NCBI GenBank assembly: GCA_021399445.1
Contig: JAJTUQ010000005.1
Coordinates: 186,001-250,000 of the forward strand
Length of the DNA: 64,000 nt
Direction: 5' to 3'
Source of the DNA: Xylogone sp. PMI_703
Taxonomy: Eukaryota; Ascomycota; Leotiomycetes
In this document: positions 12,380-22,633 of the stretch, in pieces
How the letters are laid out: every line of letters starts with the position of its first letter
Position numbering within the stretch: position 1 is the first letter of the stretch
The notes under the pieces: generated by a model
Told to the model about the DNA's origin: nothing
What the model saw: the letters and a program-made list of their open reading frames with translations, nothing else
The model's database searches: none
Translations under genes and position numbers: made by a program

Positions 12380-12943
12380 ATGGAGAGCAAAGACTCGTCA
12401 CGAACTGAAGCTCTGATGCAATGATGCACTCAACTGACATTTGTGCAATTACCAGGCGCCGCTATCGAACGCACTAAGAACTTCTTCCTCGACTGGTTTG
12501 CCTGCGCCATCGCCGGACGTTCTCACCGTCTCGGTATCTGCTCTGGTTCTCTCCAAGCGAATGGGGCCCGAGAATGGACAGAGAGAATTCATCGATAGTG
12601 CGTTGGGAAATTCTAGCCCCGCGTTTGTTGCCCTTGTTAATGGTGCGTCCTCGCACGTGGTGGAGCAAGATTGTCTTCACAATGGCAGCATAGTACATCC
12701 GGTAATTCGTAGACGGATCGAACATCGTCAGTGTCTGTCCTGGCTAATAGGCTTGCGAAGGCTACCGTGATCTTTCCAGCAGCTCTGGCGGTGGCGGCTG
12801 GGCACTCCTCCTGCTGGACTCGGATTAGATGTTGTCGGCCCTGGGAACTGACGGCACGACTCTCCCGGAAGCCATCGATTAAAACCTGGGAACTAAGTTC
12901 TCAATACTCGAGTCGAGCTTCAAGTGGCATGCATTCCCGTTAA
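12380..12943 (+). pseudogene. MmgE/PrpD family (2-methylcitrate dehydratase-like) pseudogene
   Basis: Remnant of an MmgE/PrpD dehydratase/decarboxylase. Starting at the ATG at 12380, the frame hits TGA after 14 codons (12422) but continues as ERTKNFFLDWFACAIAG. A frame change near 12520-12545 leads to KRMGPENGQREFIDSALG, ALVNGASSHVVEQD and LHNGSIVHP, the conserved N-terminal core of the family. A plausible intron (GTAATT...GCGAAG, about 12701-12759) joins to VIFPAALAVAAGH. After that, most of the middle of the protein is missing, and only an isolated SILESSFKWHA-like piece remains near 12930, interrupted by stops. The usual protein is about 450-500 residues, so at least half is lost. Clearly non-functional. 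Family members act on propionate/2-methylcitrate or related substrates. Confidence 0.75.
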
Positions 12944-13538
12944 TAGAAGATTTTATCGGGTTCGATTGGCTGTGTACCCTTACCTGTGCAGTACCACCTT
13001 ACCGACATACATTTAGTGGGGGCGGCACTATTAAGACTACACGAGCTACTCATGGGCTAGAACACAAACAAGGCCGTTCATACTTATATACGCACCAAGT
13101 TATTTTAAAGCCATCTTCTCATCGAATGATTTCATTGCTAAAGCTGTCGGCTCCGGGGCTTCCTTTGCTATTCGGAGCGATCTCCAATTTTCCCTTCTCG
13201 TCTGACCATCTTGATGAGCCTTACCCCTTGCTTTAATGATTGATGTATAATCAATCAGCAATTGTCCTATTAATAGACACTCGCTGGTGGAACCAACCTA
13301 ATCTGACTGGCCTGTCAATGATCGCGGAGACTGATTACTTGCAGTCCACGTTTTCAGGGAAAATAGTCTTACAGTAGGTTCGGGCCGATGTAGAATACCT
13401 AAATCTTATCACTCTAAATGGCACCCAACTGTCTTGCAACGCGTCATCTTTAATGTGACTTCCGTATTATCTTTCTTCATAGCCTCGCTCGATTTCCGTT
13501 CATGGTGAATAAGGCGTTCACAAGTATCACTTGTAGCA
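12944..13538. other. Intergenic region
   Basis: About 600 bp between the MmgE/PrpD remnant and the membrane-protein gene. I see no coding or structural feature. It presumably contains the promoter of the downstream gene. Confidence 0.5.
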
Positions 13539-15599
13539 ATGGTATCAATGTCCAGAGGTTCGGTTTTTTCAGTATTGAGATCATGGAGACCAGGCATTCA
13601 GGCAATTTCTCCTTTGATAATGCTGGCTTCGGCCGGAATATTAATCCAACTCGTGCTTATTCTCCTTGTCCTTGGGCTTTCCAATGGTGACGATATCGCG
13701 GCATGGACTATACAGCCTTCGGTTTATCTAACTCTATTGACCTCAGGCTTGAGCACCTGTACTGCTTTCATATATGCAGAAGGTACCACTATCGGGTGGT
13801 GGCTGGCCTTAATGAGGGGCACAACTCTGAAAGACGCGGACCTACGATTCAGATTGGGCTCGGACCTGATACAGGCCTCTCTATATCCCTTCAGAACCGG
13901 TCGGATCAATCGTTCTTTGGTTGCATGTATTGGGTGCGCCATTATGTTCGCCAGTGGGCCCATCTTCCAACGAGCCTCAACAGTAACAACCACAACTGTC
14001 ACGACACAAGGCCTCGTAAACCTTGCAATAGCGCCAGAACTTCCATATGAGTACTCTAGCGTGTTCACTGGCAGGACCACTTCCAACGACTTCCTTCGGC
14101 CTTTATTCTCTCAAGTTCTCCAAGAGTTTAATGGACGGAGTCCGATACAGACCCCGAGTTCTGACTGTTTAGGTTCTTGCAAGCTGAAAGTGCCTGGGGC
14201 AGGGTTCACCGCTAGTTGTACTCAGAGTACATATAACTGGACATATGTATCCGCTATAGATGGTGGGACTGATTTGTCGCCAAAAACGGGTCTAAATATA
14301 TCATTTGATTTTACTTATGATGGTCAAGGCTTTTACCAGAATAGATATCAATTTGAGACGAATCCTTCTATTATTGTTACAATCCAATACAAGACTGGAC
14401 CATATATTCCGGACGATGCCACTAAGACTATACTGAACGGTACTATCAACCAATCAACTATGAAAGTAGGGGTAGTAAACCGCTGTGTTCTTCGTCCGGC
14501 AACCGTGTTGTTCCCAATCACCATCATAGCTGGAAAAGGATCCAACGCAACCGGTGGGAACAATACCGTCATACCTGCCAATAGTACCATAACATTAGAT
14601 GGAAACGTGTTGACTGATACGGTAGTCTCGCCTATTAACCGTACCTGGGAGACACTCGACTATGGTGTTGGTTACGGAACCACCTACGCCGGCTATCTTG
14701 ACGTTATCAGGTCTCTTTATGCAGGAAACATTACAATTGCCTTCACTGGAGGAGCCGGATATGAGTTCAAGCGAAGTCAAACCAACCCATTTGTTGCCTT
14801 CTACATCAAGGAAACAGGCGACCCTATTATCAACCCCGGAGCCCTGGTGAATGCAACTTTCCGGGACCCAACTAGCGATGTGCTCTCGGGAATGCGAGAG
14901 ATGATGTTTCGAATGGCTCTCTCAGCTGCGAGCGACCCAGAAAATGCCGGGCAGTGGCCTGCGTGGAATTTCACAAACACTCCTCCGGCAAGCTACTTTG
15001 GAAGCCCTACTATATCACAAGATACAAGAAGCCTCACTATCTACAAAACGAACTGGGGATTTGCGGCATTTGGCATCTCCTGGGTTGTTTTAGTTCTTCT
15101 TATGGTACTCCCTAACTACTGGGGGTTCTGGCTACTTGGAAGACGTGTATCAATGAGTCCGCTAGAGATTGCACGCGCATTTGAAGCTCCACTACTTACC
15201 AAGCAGGCATCTCTTGCAGTTTCAGAGGAGTCTCCAGAGAAGATAAAACACTCAATGAAGTCTCTAGTAGTACGGTATGGAGAGGTAACGAACTCAAAGG
15301 AAGCTACAGAATACGAATTAAAGTCGGAGAACGCATCAGGGAAGATTCCGGGACTGCAGGCAGTGAGCCGTCCCATATCAAAGGCTGAAAAGCCACCCTA
15401 TAGAGATGCCACGGCTGAGAGTGACCCCGCGAGTCCTGGCACTGCTCTTTTGGAGAACGATACTGTCGTCCAAAATCACGATGAAGAGCATGGATATAGT
15501 CCCACGAAACTAACACAAAGCAATCGCACCGTTTCAAGGCTTGCGGTTGCAGAAGCAGACCGCATAATACCGCCTAGGAAAGGAGTCCAGTACTTTTGA
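13539..15599 (+). CDS. Uncharacterised fungal membrane protein with large N-glycosylatable domain
   Basis: Single-exon ORF of 686 residues. Three hydrophobic segments lie near the N-terminus (about residues 25-50, 62-85 and 127-146), then a long polar domain (about 150-500) with two conserved-looking cysteines (CLGSC) and many NxS/T sequons, then one C-terminal membrane segment (about 508-528, FGISWVVLVLLMVLPNYW) followed by SMSPLEIARAFEAPLL and a hydrophilic cytoplasmic tail. I recall this layout (short N-terminal TM cluster, glycosylated middle, single late TM with an SPLE-ARAF motif) from many fungal hypothetical proteins, but no function is known to me. The topology predicts an external central domain. 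The gene is intact, and the start was chosen as the first ATG giving the TM cluster. Confidence 0.8.
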   Translation: MVSMSRGSVFSVLRSWRPGIQAISPLIMLASAGILIQLVLILLVLGLSNGDDIAAWTIQPSVYLTLLTSGLSTCTAFIYAEGTTIGWWLALMRGTTLKDADLRFRLGSDLIQASLYPFRTGRINRSLVACIGCAIMFASGPIFQRASTVTTTTVTTQGLVNLAIAPELPYEYSSVFTGRTTSNDFLRPLFSQVLQEFNGRSPIQTPSSDCLGSCKLKVPGAGFTASCTQSTYNWTYVSAIDGGTDLSPKTGLNISFDFTYDGQGFYQNRYQFETNPSIIVTIQYKTGPYIPDDATKTILNGTINQSTMKVGVVNRCVLRPATVLFPITIIAGKGSNATGGNNTVIPANSTITLDGNVLTDTVVSPINRTWETLDYGVGYGTTYAGYLDVIRSLYAGNITIAFTGGAGYEFKRSQTNPFVAFYIKETGDPIINPGALVNATFRDPTSDVLSGMREMMFRMALSAASDPENAGQWPAWNFTNTPPASYFGSPTISQDTRSLTIYKTNWGFAAFGISWVVLVLLMVLPNYWGFWLLGRRVSMSPLEIARAFEAPLLTKQASLAVSEESPEKIKHSMKSLVVRYGEVTNSKEATEYELKSENASGKIPGLQAVSRPISKAEKPPYRDATAESDPASPGTALLENDTVVQNHDEEHGYSPTKLTQSNRTVSRLAVAEADRIIPPRKGVQYF

Positions 15600-16136
15600 T
15601 AAGTACAAGTCTACAAACAAGCTGGCAACATACTAGCCTGATATCACCATAGAAATATGGCGTAAACCTTTCGTATTGCATAATCGGGGACTTTGGAACT
15701 ACAACACACTTCCTGTAAGGTAGAAATCCATATTATCTTGCTTAGACATATTTCAGAAAATATGGCTTACATATTTGTCGTAGTGCATTATAGCTGAATC
15801 AAGTAACGGATGGCAATCTTAAGCAGAACGCATACGAAAGCGTCTATTTAGTCAGGTAGCGGACAAGAGAGAACGGATACTGAAGAGACTATAGGGCAAG
15901 ACTTGAACTTGTGGTGGATTTAGCGGTGATACTGTCTTAAATCCACTATGATTGAGGTTAGAATTTACCAAGTATTTGCTATCAGTAAGTCTGGATCTCA
16001 GGATAAACGATAATTGCTAGATAACATGATAAATGTGACAATATATTTACCCTGAGAAACCGGTGGGATTTCTGATGAAAATTGGCGTTTAATTGAAAGA
16101 ATACTATTTGTTACATCTGCGCTGTCCCGGAAGTGC
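15600..16136. other. Intergenic region (convergent gene ends)
   Basis: Lies between the ends of the membrane-protein gene (+) and the SRPBCC gene (-). AT-rich, probably 3' UTRs. No further feature seen. Confidence 0.5.
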
Positions 16137-16592
16137 TCACTTCGAACCACCCTCCACACGCGCCTTAATATCCCGACACAGAATATCAAAAGCCTTCTGA
16201 ACACTGGCATAGAACTTCTGCGGCATGAGCCATGAGACTGGCCCGTCAAATACTTCAGTATGACTGAATAGGGTTCCGCTCTGTCCATTCTCATCGGTAG
16301 ATGCCTCAACGGTAAATGAATGCCTGCCTTTTCCGAGGACCTCGAAGTAGAGGGGCTCTGCTCCCCATTGTATTTCTCTCCCTTCGTCCACGCGTATCAT
16401 TCGTGCATTGACCTCGCGTTGTTTGAAACCGTCTAGGAGCAGTTGAAAAGTTACACGTCCACCAGGGCGAAGTTCACACTCCATTTTGGGGTTGAAGGAA
16501 TTCCACTCGGGGTAGGAGGGAAAGTCGACAAGTACCTTCCAGACAGCATCCGGAGATGCATTGATGAAGGTCTTTGACGTCATAGCAGGCAT
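16137..16592 (-). CDS. SRPBCC-fold (START/polyketide cyclase-like) protein
   Basis: Single-exon 151-residue protein. The N-terminus TFINASPDAVWKVLVDFPSYPEWNSF is the hallmark opening of SRPBCC/polyketide-cyclase-like proteins. It is followed by PGGRVTFQLLLDG, a beta-rich middle and a C-terminal helix (QKAFDILCRDIKARVE) that lines the hydrophobic cavity in this fold. Length fits the family (about 140-160). Such proteins bind or cyclise lipidic or aromatic ligands in the cytosol. The ligand is unknown. It lies about 1.1 kb from a P450 gene on the same strand, so a role in the same metabolite pathway is possible but unproven. Confidence 0.85.
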   Translation of the reverse strand: MPAMTSKTFINASPDAVWKVLVDFPSYPEWNSFNPKMECELRPGGRVTFQLLLDGFKQREVNARMIRVDEGREIQWGAEPLYFEVLGKGRHSFTVEASTDENGQSGTLFSHTEVFDGPVSWLMPQKFYASVQKAFDILCRDIKARVEGGSK

Positions 16593-17716
16593 GTTGTTTG
16601 AGATTGAGGATACTTGATGATGATGATAAGGATGATGTTAAGTCTGTTAGGTCAAAGACTACAACGGGCGGAGGCTGTTCAGTGGTTGAAATATCTTATA
16701 TTTGAGGATGGTAGAATAGAAAACAGTTAGCTACAGTTACGAATTCATTCACAAATAATGGCTCTGGGAAGCCATTAATATACTATTGCGAGTCGGAGGA
16801 ATGTAAATAATACTCTGCTGAGAAAGCGTTCATAAGGCTTGGAATTACGTTGGATCTAAGTCCTGCCCCTACGGAATTCCGCAGGAACTCCGCCAAACCA
16901 CGTGTCTGCTGTCTTCGTACAACGTGTAGGGCCTCATATCCATAACGGTAAGATCTTGAACTGCTCTATATTCGACGACGTTTTAAACATTATAACCTAG
17001 TGAATAAAGGCAGAAACGTCAGAAGCGATATTAATGGTGGACGTCTAAGGGGTTGTGGTGTATGGGGTTGATGGTTGAACGTTGAACGTTGCAGCGAAGC
17101 ATGCACTGGCGCCGTCGGGGTAACTATCGGCCGAGGCGGAGTACCACATACACTCGCCCAACCAAACAGCCCTCCTCAGTTATCTTTAAGAGGGCAGAAG
17201 CGTCTGAAACCATTGAAGTTTATACTCGAACTGCCATCACTTGATGAGACTCTGCTACAAAAAAATTGTTTCAAAGTAAGTTTCTAACAATAAATCCACT
17301 AAGAAAGGGGTTAACTTCAGGCTGGCTATCATAGACCCTTCAAGCCGGAACAAGTACAACAAATCGTTTCAACGGTATATGTGGATGGGCTGGCCCATTC
17401 GCGAATCGATATATTCGCGTATGGGCTAGAACATATATTTTAAATATCAACTAGAGTCTGGTGTGGATAGAAACTTGGATAGCTGTACTATAACAACAAC
17501 ACATGTAGACAGGTAGCGCTACAGACATGTTCATTTGTTTTAAATATATTTCTTCTAAGGCTTATTGTTAATATATCCATTGGATTCTTTGTAACAATTA
17601 TTTATATTAGTAAATAATAACCTAATAAATACTATACCATTTTAAGACCCCATTTGAGATAAGGAAGCGGTGTAGCACATCGGCTTCGTCAACTACAATC
17701 CACGGTTAAGCTTATT
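16593..17716. other. Intergenic region with a near-perfect palindrome
   Basis: About 1.1 kb between the SRPBCC start and the P450 3' end, both on the minus strand. It contains the palindrome at 17393-17426 (separate entry) followed by an AT-rich stretch to about 17640. A 70-codon ORF at 17075 has no recognisable motif. Confidence 0.55.
17393..17426. repeat. 34-bp near-perfect inverted repeat (possible cruciform or binding site)
   Basis: Arms of 14 bases (17393-17406 and 17413-17426) are complementary with one mismatch around a 6-base CGATAT centre. Core words are GCCCATTCGCGAAT and ATTCGCGTATGGGC. The left arm overlaps a second short palindrome, ATGGGCTGGCCCAT (17385-17398), so the ATGGGC/GCCCAT word occurs three times. 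No transposon ends or target duplications were found. It lies 290 bp beyond the P450 stop codon. Confidence 0.6.
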
Positions 17717-19553
17717 CTAGATATCAAATTGGGCAAAAATCTCCTGCTGAGCGTTCTCATATTCCTTCATTATTGTCCTCCGTCGAGCTTCTGATCGAGG
17801 CATGATTATGCACGGAAAATCCTTTGCACAGACAAGGAAGCCTTCACTATAGTCCGTTTCTGGATCAAAGCTAGGTTCAATAGTATTTCCTTTCTCATCC
17901 ACACCGGGCTCCACGGAGAATGCCCAGATAAACTTGGCGAGTCCTAGAAAGAGGTTACGCTCAGCTAAGTGGATTCCAGGGCAGATTCGGCGCCCAGAAC
18001 CGTATCCATAGTGATCACGACTTTCATAGTCCGCAGCTGCGGCAAGCTCAGGTGCTAGTGTTGTTTGGCCTTTGTAGCGATCGGGATCAAATATCTCGGG
18101 GTTACTAAAGCGTCTCTTGTCATGATGCAATCCCCAGCTATTGATGATGACTGTGGTGCCTTTGGGAATGAACTTTCCATCGATCCAGTCGTCTGGGAGT
18201 CATAAGCTTAGGATGGACACCTTGAATAGTAATAGTTATCTCACCTTCCGCTACAGCGTGTGGAAATGCTAAAGGCACAGCTGGCCGCCAGCGCATGGAT
18301 TCCTTGACCACTGTAGCGATGTAGGGCAGCTTCTCATAATCTGACCAGACTGGTGTCCTATCTTCACCCACAACAGCATCGATCTCATCTTGTGCCTTTC
18401 TTAAAATGTCGTTCCATTTGGTCATAGCGTGAATGAAGGCAATAATGATAGAGCTGGAGGTGTCTGAACCTCCTTCCATCAGGACACCACCGAGGAAGTA
18501 GATCTCATGGGGGTTGAGAGCGAGTTTGTCGTTCTGATCCAGCACAAGGTCAATCAGGGATCCTTTGCTTCCTACGAGTTCTCTGCGCTTGCGGACCCGG
18601 TCGACAACACTAGAATAGAGCTTGTTCATCTCATTTCCTACATTTTGAGACCGTGATACCCAGTTTCCGAAGAAGGCTTGGGGTAGCCAATGGAGGAATG
18701 GATAGATATCGACTGGTGGCGTAGCACCAGGTTCCATCAACTGTGACCAATTTTCCTATGCAAATATCACTATGATTTACAACAGCTATAGACTACATAA
18801 CTTACCATCATGTCATACAGCTGTGTCATATGGGGTGTATCCACTTTCGGGGTTCTAATGCCATATACTTTGATAAAAATTAACTTCTATTATTGCTGGA
18901 GGGTATCAACCGACATACTCACCTAGGCTCATGATAATACTATTACTATACCGTTTAGGATGCAGCATGTGCTGATCGGGGCGGAGACAGAAGTCATGAA
19001 CCATCTGAATGGCTTCGGCATCTTGAACTTTGATGTGGTTATTTTCCACCATGGACTCCATGAAATACTGGTGGATGAGTTTCCGAAAGGAGCGCCACAA
19101 GTCACCGTATTGCATAACTAATAGGTGGTCTCCACCTGTCATGAGATCATGAGAGACATAGGAATAAGGGCGGTTGCTGTATTTTGCACTCCTTTTGTCA
19201 ATCAACTCCTTGACAAGCCGCCGATCAGTAACCACCACTGCGGTTCCAGTTCCAAGCTTTAGGGAGTATAGACCTCCATATTTCTCGGCCCACTCGGTGA
19301 ACCTAGGTAGGTTAGTAATGGAATAGTATGGAGGATGTCATCAAGTACTTCAAGTATGAGACTTTCTTTGGGATCTGGTGTAGATTGCCGAGAATAGGTA
19401 AAGTTGGAGGCCCTATTACAGTTAGCCTTCAAGTTGGGTATCTACCTAACCTTCATTGTCACCTGGTGGAAGGTTCTTTGCTCTCCGTCCTGATGATAGA
19501 ATTGCATACAATATGCTCACTATCGTAACATAAATAATAATTATGGCAATCAT
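17717..19553 (-). CDS. Cytochrome P450 monooxygenase
   Basis: Intact 527-residue P450 in six exons (19553-19463, 19412-19349, 19302-18923, 18867-18806, 18755-18245, 18192-17717) with introns of 46-55 bp. An N-terminal anchor (MIAIIIIYVTIVSILYAIL) is followed by RRAKNLPPG-PPTLPILGNLHQIP. The I-helix shows GGSDTSSS, the K-helix KESMRWRP (ExxR), and the heme loop YGSGRRICPG carries the cysteine ligand, with Tyr replacing the usual first Phe. I prefer the ATG at 19553 over one 34 codons upstream because it puts the anchor at the N-terminus. Expected at the ER membrane. The sequence resembles fungal secondary-metabolism P450s of the O-methylsterigmatocystin-oxidoreductase-like type, but the substrate is unknown. 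It is divergent from the FAD monooxygenase gene, with a shared 648-bp upstream region. Confidence 0.93.
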
Positions 19554-20201
19554 TTTTGAGACTAGTAGATGGAATAGTTCATATCGAAGATGTACACCAG
19601 ACTGGGAGTCGGCGAAAAGACTTTTGATTATATCTTTTATATTATGTGGGGACACACCCCAGATTTCCTCCGTGTTCCCCAGGATGGAGTTCTAAGTGGA
19701 ACCTTAAATGGGTAAAAGTGATAAGACATGCGATTGGCGGAACGAATCCGCTCAAACTTCGCTATATCTTATATTTGGGTCATCCCCACTAAATCAACGC
19801 TGCATTTATTGTTCGCTGGTTTTACTAAATATATCCCCAGTCAATTGATATAGTTGAATTGTATACTAATCATTTACTCTGGTGTCTAGAGCAACTTGGA
19901 ATTGCGTTGAGGATTTCACCGTGAGCGGACTATCTTCGCATGTTCTTATTTTCTTATATTGCGGAGTATTTGGTAATCAAGCAAAGATACATGATTATGT
20001 GTATTTTTATAATAAAATTTGATAAAGTCTTTGATAACGGTCGGACCAGATGTTGTACAGAGACCCCATCGTAGACCTCGCTGATATATTTCATTTGTTT
20101 CACTGAGTTGCTTCCTACTTTAATACTACGTACAATTGTCCACCTGTCATCTTTTCTTGTATTATCGATCTATTTCGATTCTCTGTGTAGATTTATGGAG
20201 A
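19554..20201. promoter_or_regulatory. Shared upstream region between P450 and FAD monooxygenase
   Basis: 648 bp between two divergent start codons. The arrangement suggests a bidirectional promoter and co-regulation of the two oxygenase genes. It is AT-rich. I could not identify a specific regulator site. Confidence 0.5.
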
Positions 20202-22354
20202 ATGGCAACGTCTGTTTCTATTCTCAACGTCGAACATGGTGGTAGTGGAAGCAACTATACTACGCCACAACAATCTCGCAATGGGGAAAGCGGGTCAACT
20301 AATAGTAAAACTATTATACCAGGGGAAGTTGAGACCGAGTTCTTAGTTGTAGGGGCAGGGCCAGCAGGAGCAGCTTTAGCATGCTTTCTGGCCTCATATG
20401 GCATGTTATTCCATCTAATCCAAACATAAAAGTCAATGCCTAATAAACGTAGGTTTAAAGGGTATTATAATCAGTTCCGCTCCAGGAACTGCCAATACTC
20501 CCCGAGCTCATATTACTAACATGGCAGCATTGGGTGAGTTTGAAAAGCAAAATTGAAGAACAGAAGGTTCTAATAACAATCAGAGTGTCTACGAGATGTT
20601 GGCCTTGATAAAGAACTGGAGAAACTTTCATCCAAAGGAGAGCAGCACATGATCCACACCAGGTGGTGTCATAGCATGGCTGGTGAGGAATTTGCGCGAA
20701 TATACTCATGGGGGAATGATCCAAAGAGGAAGGTCAGTGTCACTTAACTACTGCTTACCTACCTAAAACCAATTCCGGGAGTATTTGAGAAAAATCTTAT
20801 CATGTTTATAGGGAGACTACGAATCGGCCAGCCCATGCACACCAGTCGACCTTCCCCAGACTCTTTTAGAGCCTGTCCTTGTTCGTTACGCCGCACTGAA
20901 TGGCTTCAAGGTGCGGTTCAACACAACACTGCTGTCTTTTGTGGAAATCCATGAAAACGGCCTCATTACTGCTTTAGTCCGTGATAATATCTCCGGATTG
21001 GAATATAAAATTCACACAAAATATCTCTTCGGTGCGGATGGTGCTCGCAGCCAGGTTGTCAAGCAGCTCGATCTGCCTCTATCCATAAAACCTAGCCAAG
21101 GCCTCGCAATCAATGTTCTTGTAAAAGCGGATCTAAGTCACCTAGTTAAACACCGCAAGGGCAACCTCCACTGGGTTATGCAACCGGACTGCGAGCACCC
21201 GGATTTTGGCTGGATGGGAATCGTTCGCATGGTAAGGCCGTGGAATGAATGGATGTTTATCCTGTTCCCTGATCGGGATTATGACTTCCAGTCTCAGCCG
21301 TCACAAGAAGAATATGAAAAGAGAGTGCGAGATTTTATCGGGGATGATACACCAGCAGAGATCCTCGATATTTCAAAGTGGTTCATTAACGAGGTTGTTG
21401 CAGATGAGTACTCCCGTGGCAATATGTTGGAATCTCCATCTCCTTAGTCATATATATTATACGTGGCTAACGTATGTGCGAATAAGTTTTTGTCTCGGAG
21501 ATGCAGTTCATCGACATCCACCTTTGAATGGCTTAGGCTCAAACACTTGCATTCAGGATGCCTTCAATCTAGCCTGGAAGGTCGCTTATGTCCATCGGGG
21601 TATCGCATCACCTTTAATACTCTCCAGTTATTCGGCTGAGAGACAACCAGTAGGTCGCTCAATCATAACTCGTGCAAATCAAGCCTTCCGCGACCACTAC
21701 AACGTATGGGATGCCCTTGGCATGCTTCCAAAAGATCTCTCCTTACGAGAGGAACTCCTCCAAAGACTTGTAAGCCCCACACCAGAGGGACAGAAGCAAC
21801 GCTGGGCTCTACAAGAAGCAATCACTCACACATCCCATGAATTTCATGGGCTGGGCATTGAGATGGGTCAGAGATATACCGGTCAAGGTATATTCACTGC
21901 TGATGAGCCATACCCTTACGTACGACCTGGGCGCTCTCTAGAGGATGAAGTACTTTACTATGAACCAAGTACTTATCCAGGATGCCGATTGCCACACGTT
22001 TGGTTGAATGAATCAATACCAGCCGAGCCTGTGTCAACAATTGACCTGGCTGGTCATGGTGTTTTCACGCTCTTTACCGGCATCGGAGGGGAGCACTGGA
22101 AATTGGCGTGTGATAGAGTTGGAGTCGGGCTTGGAATTCCAATTAAGGTATATTCGATTGGGTTTAGGCAAGACTGGGAGGATGTTTACTTTGACTGGGC
22201 GCGATTGAGGGCTGTTGAAGAGTCGGGCGCTGTGCTGGTTCGGCCAGATCGATTTGTGGCTTGGCGGGCATTTGAAGTGTTGGCTGATGCGGATGCGTGC
22301 GAGGCAAAGTTAACACAGGTCATGAGGATAATCTTGGGGCATGAAGCTACTTGA
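20202..22354 (+). CDS. FAD-dependent aromatic monooxygenase (phenol hydroxylase-like) with abnormal splice donors
   Basis: Expected 635-residue flavoprotein of the PHBH/phenol-2-monooxygenase family. Exons are 20202-20400, 20453-20533, 20584-20732, 20812-21422 and 21487-22354. Features are the FAD-binding VVGAGPAGAALACFLASYG, the GADGARS motif, GDAVHRHPP...G.GSN and a C-terminal thioredoxin-like domain (GIGGEHWKLACDRVG, VLVRPDRFVAWRA). It would hydroxylate an aromatic ring using NAD(P)H and O2. Two oddities are visible. Intron 1 begins with GC (GCATGT) instead of GT. At the exon 4/5 junction the expected donor reads TATGTT, one G short of GTATGTT, although the branch site GCTAAC, the AATAAG acceptor and the phase are all preserved. 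As written, the fourth exon runs into a stop at 21447. The gene may be newly defective, spliced differently (a GTACTC lies 15 bp upstream), or the base may be missing from the assembly. Confidence 0.85.
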
Positions 22355-22633
22355 AGACAGCGAGTACCTGTTCCCTATAATGTTTTATTGGTATTTACTC
22401 TAATCTTCTTCGTTGTCGCATTTTTTTTTCTTTCACAAAAGCCCGCTATAGATTGATGAGGATAACTTATTTCGTATGAATTGGTAGCAAGGCAGACGTA
22501 ATAATAAATTTGCAAATCCTCTAACAGCTAACTACTCCTTTAAATTCATATTGTTATGTAATATTTATTGAGTTACGTGCGATCGGTATATTATTAGGAA
22601 GATAAATATGGTATTCTTGGGACTATTGAGTTC

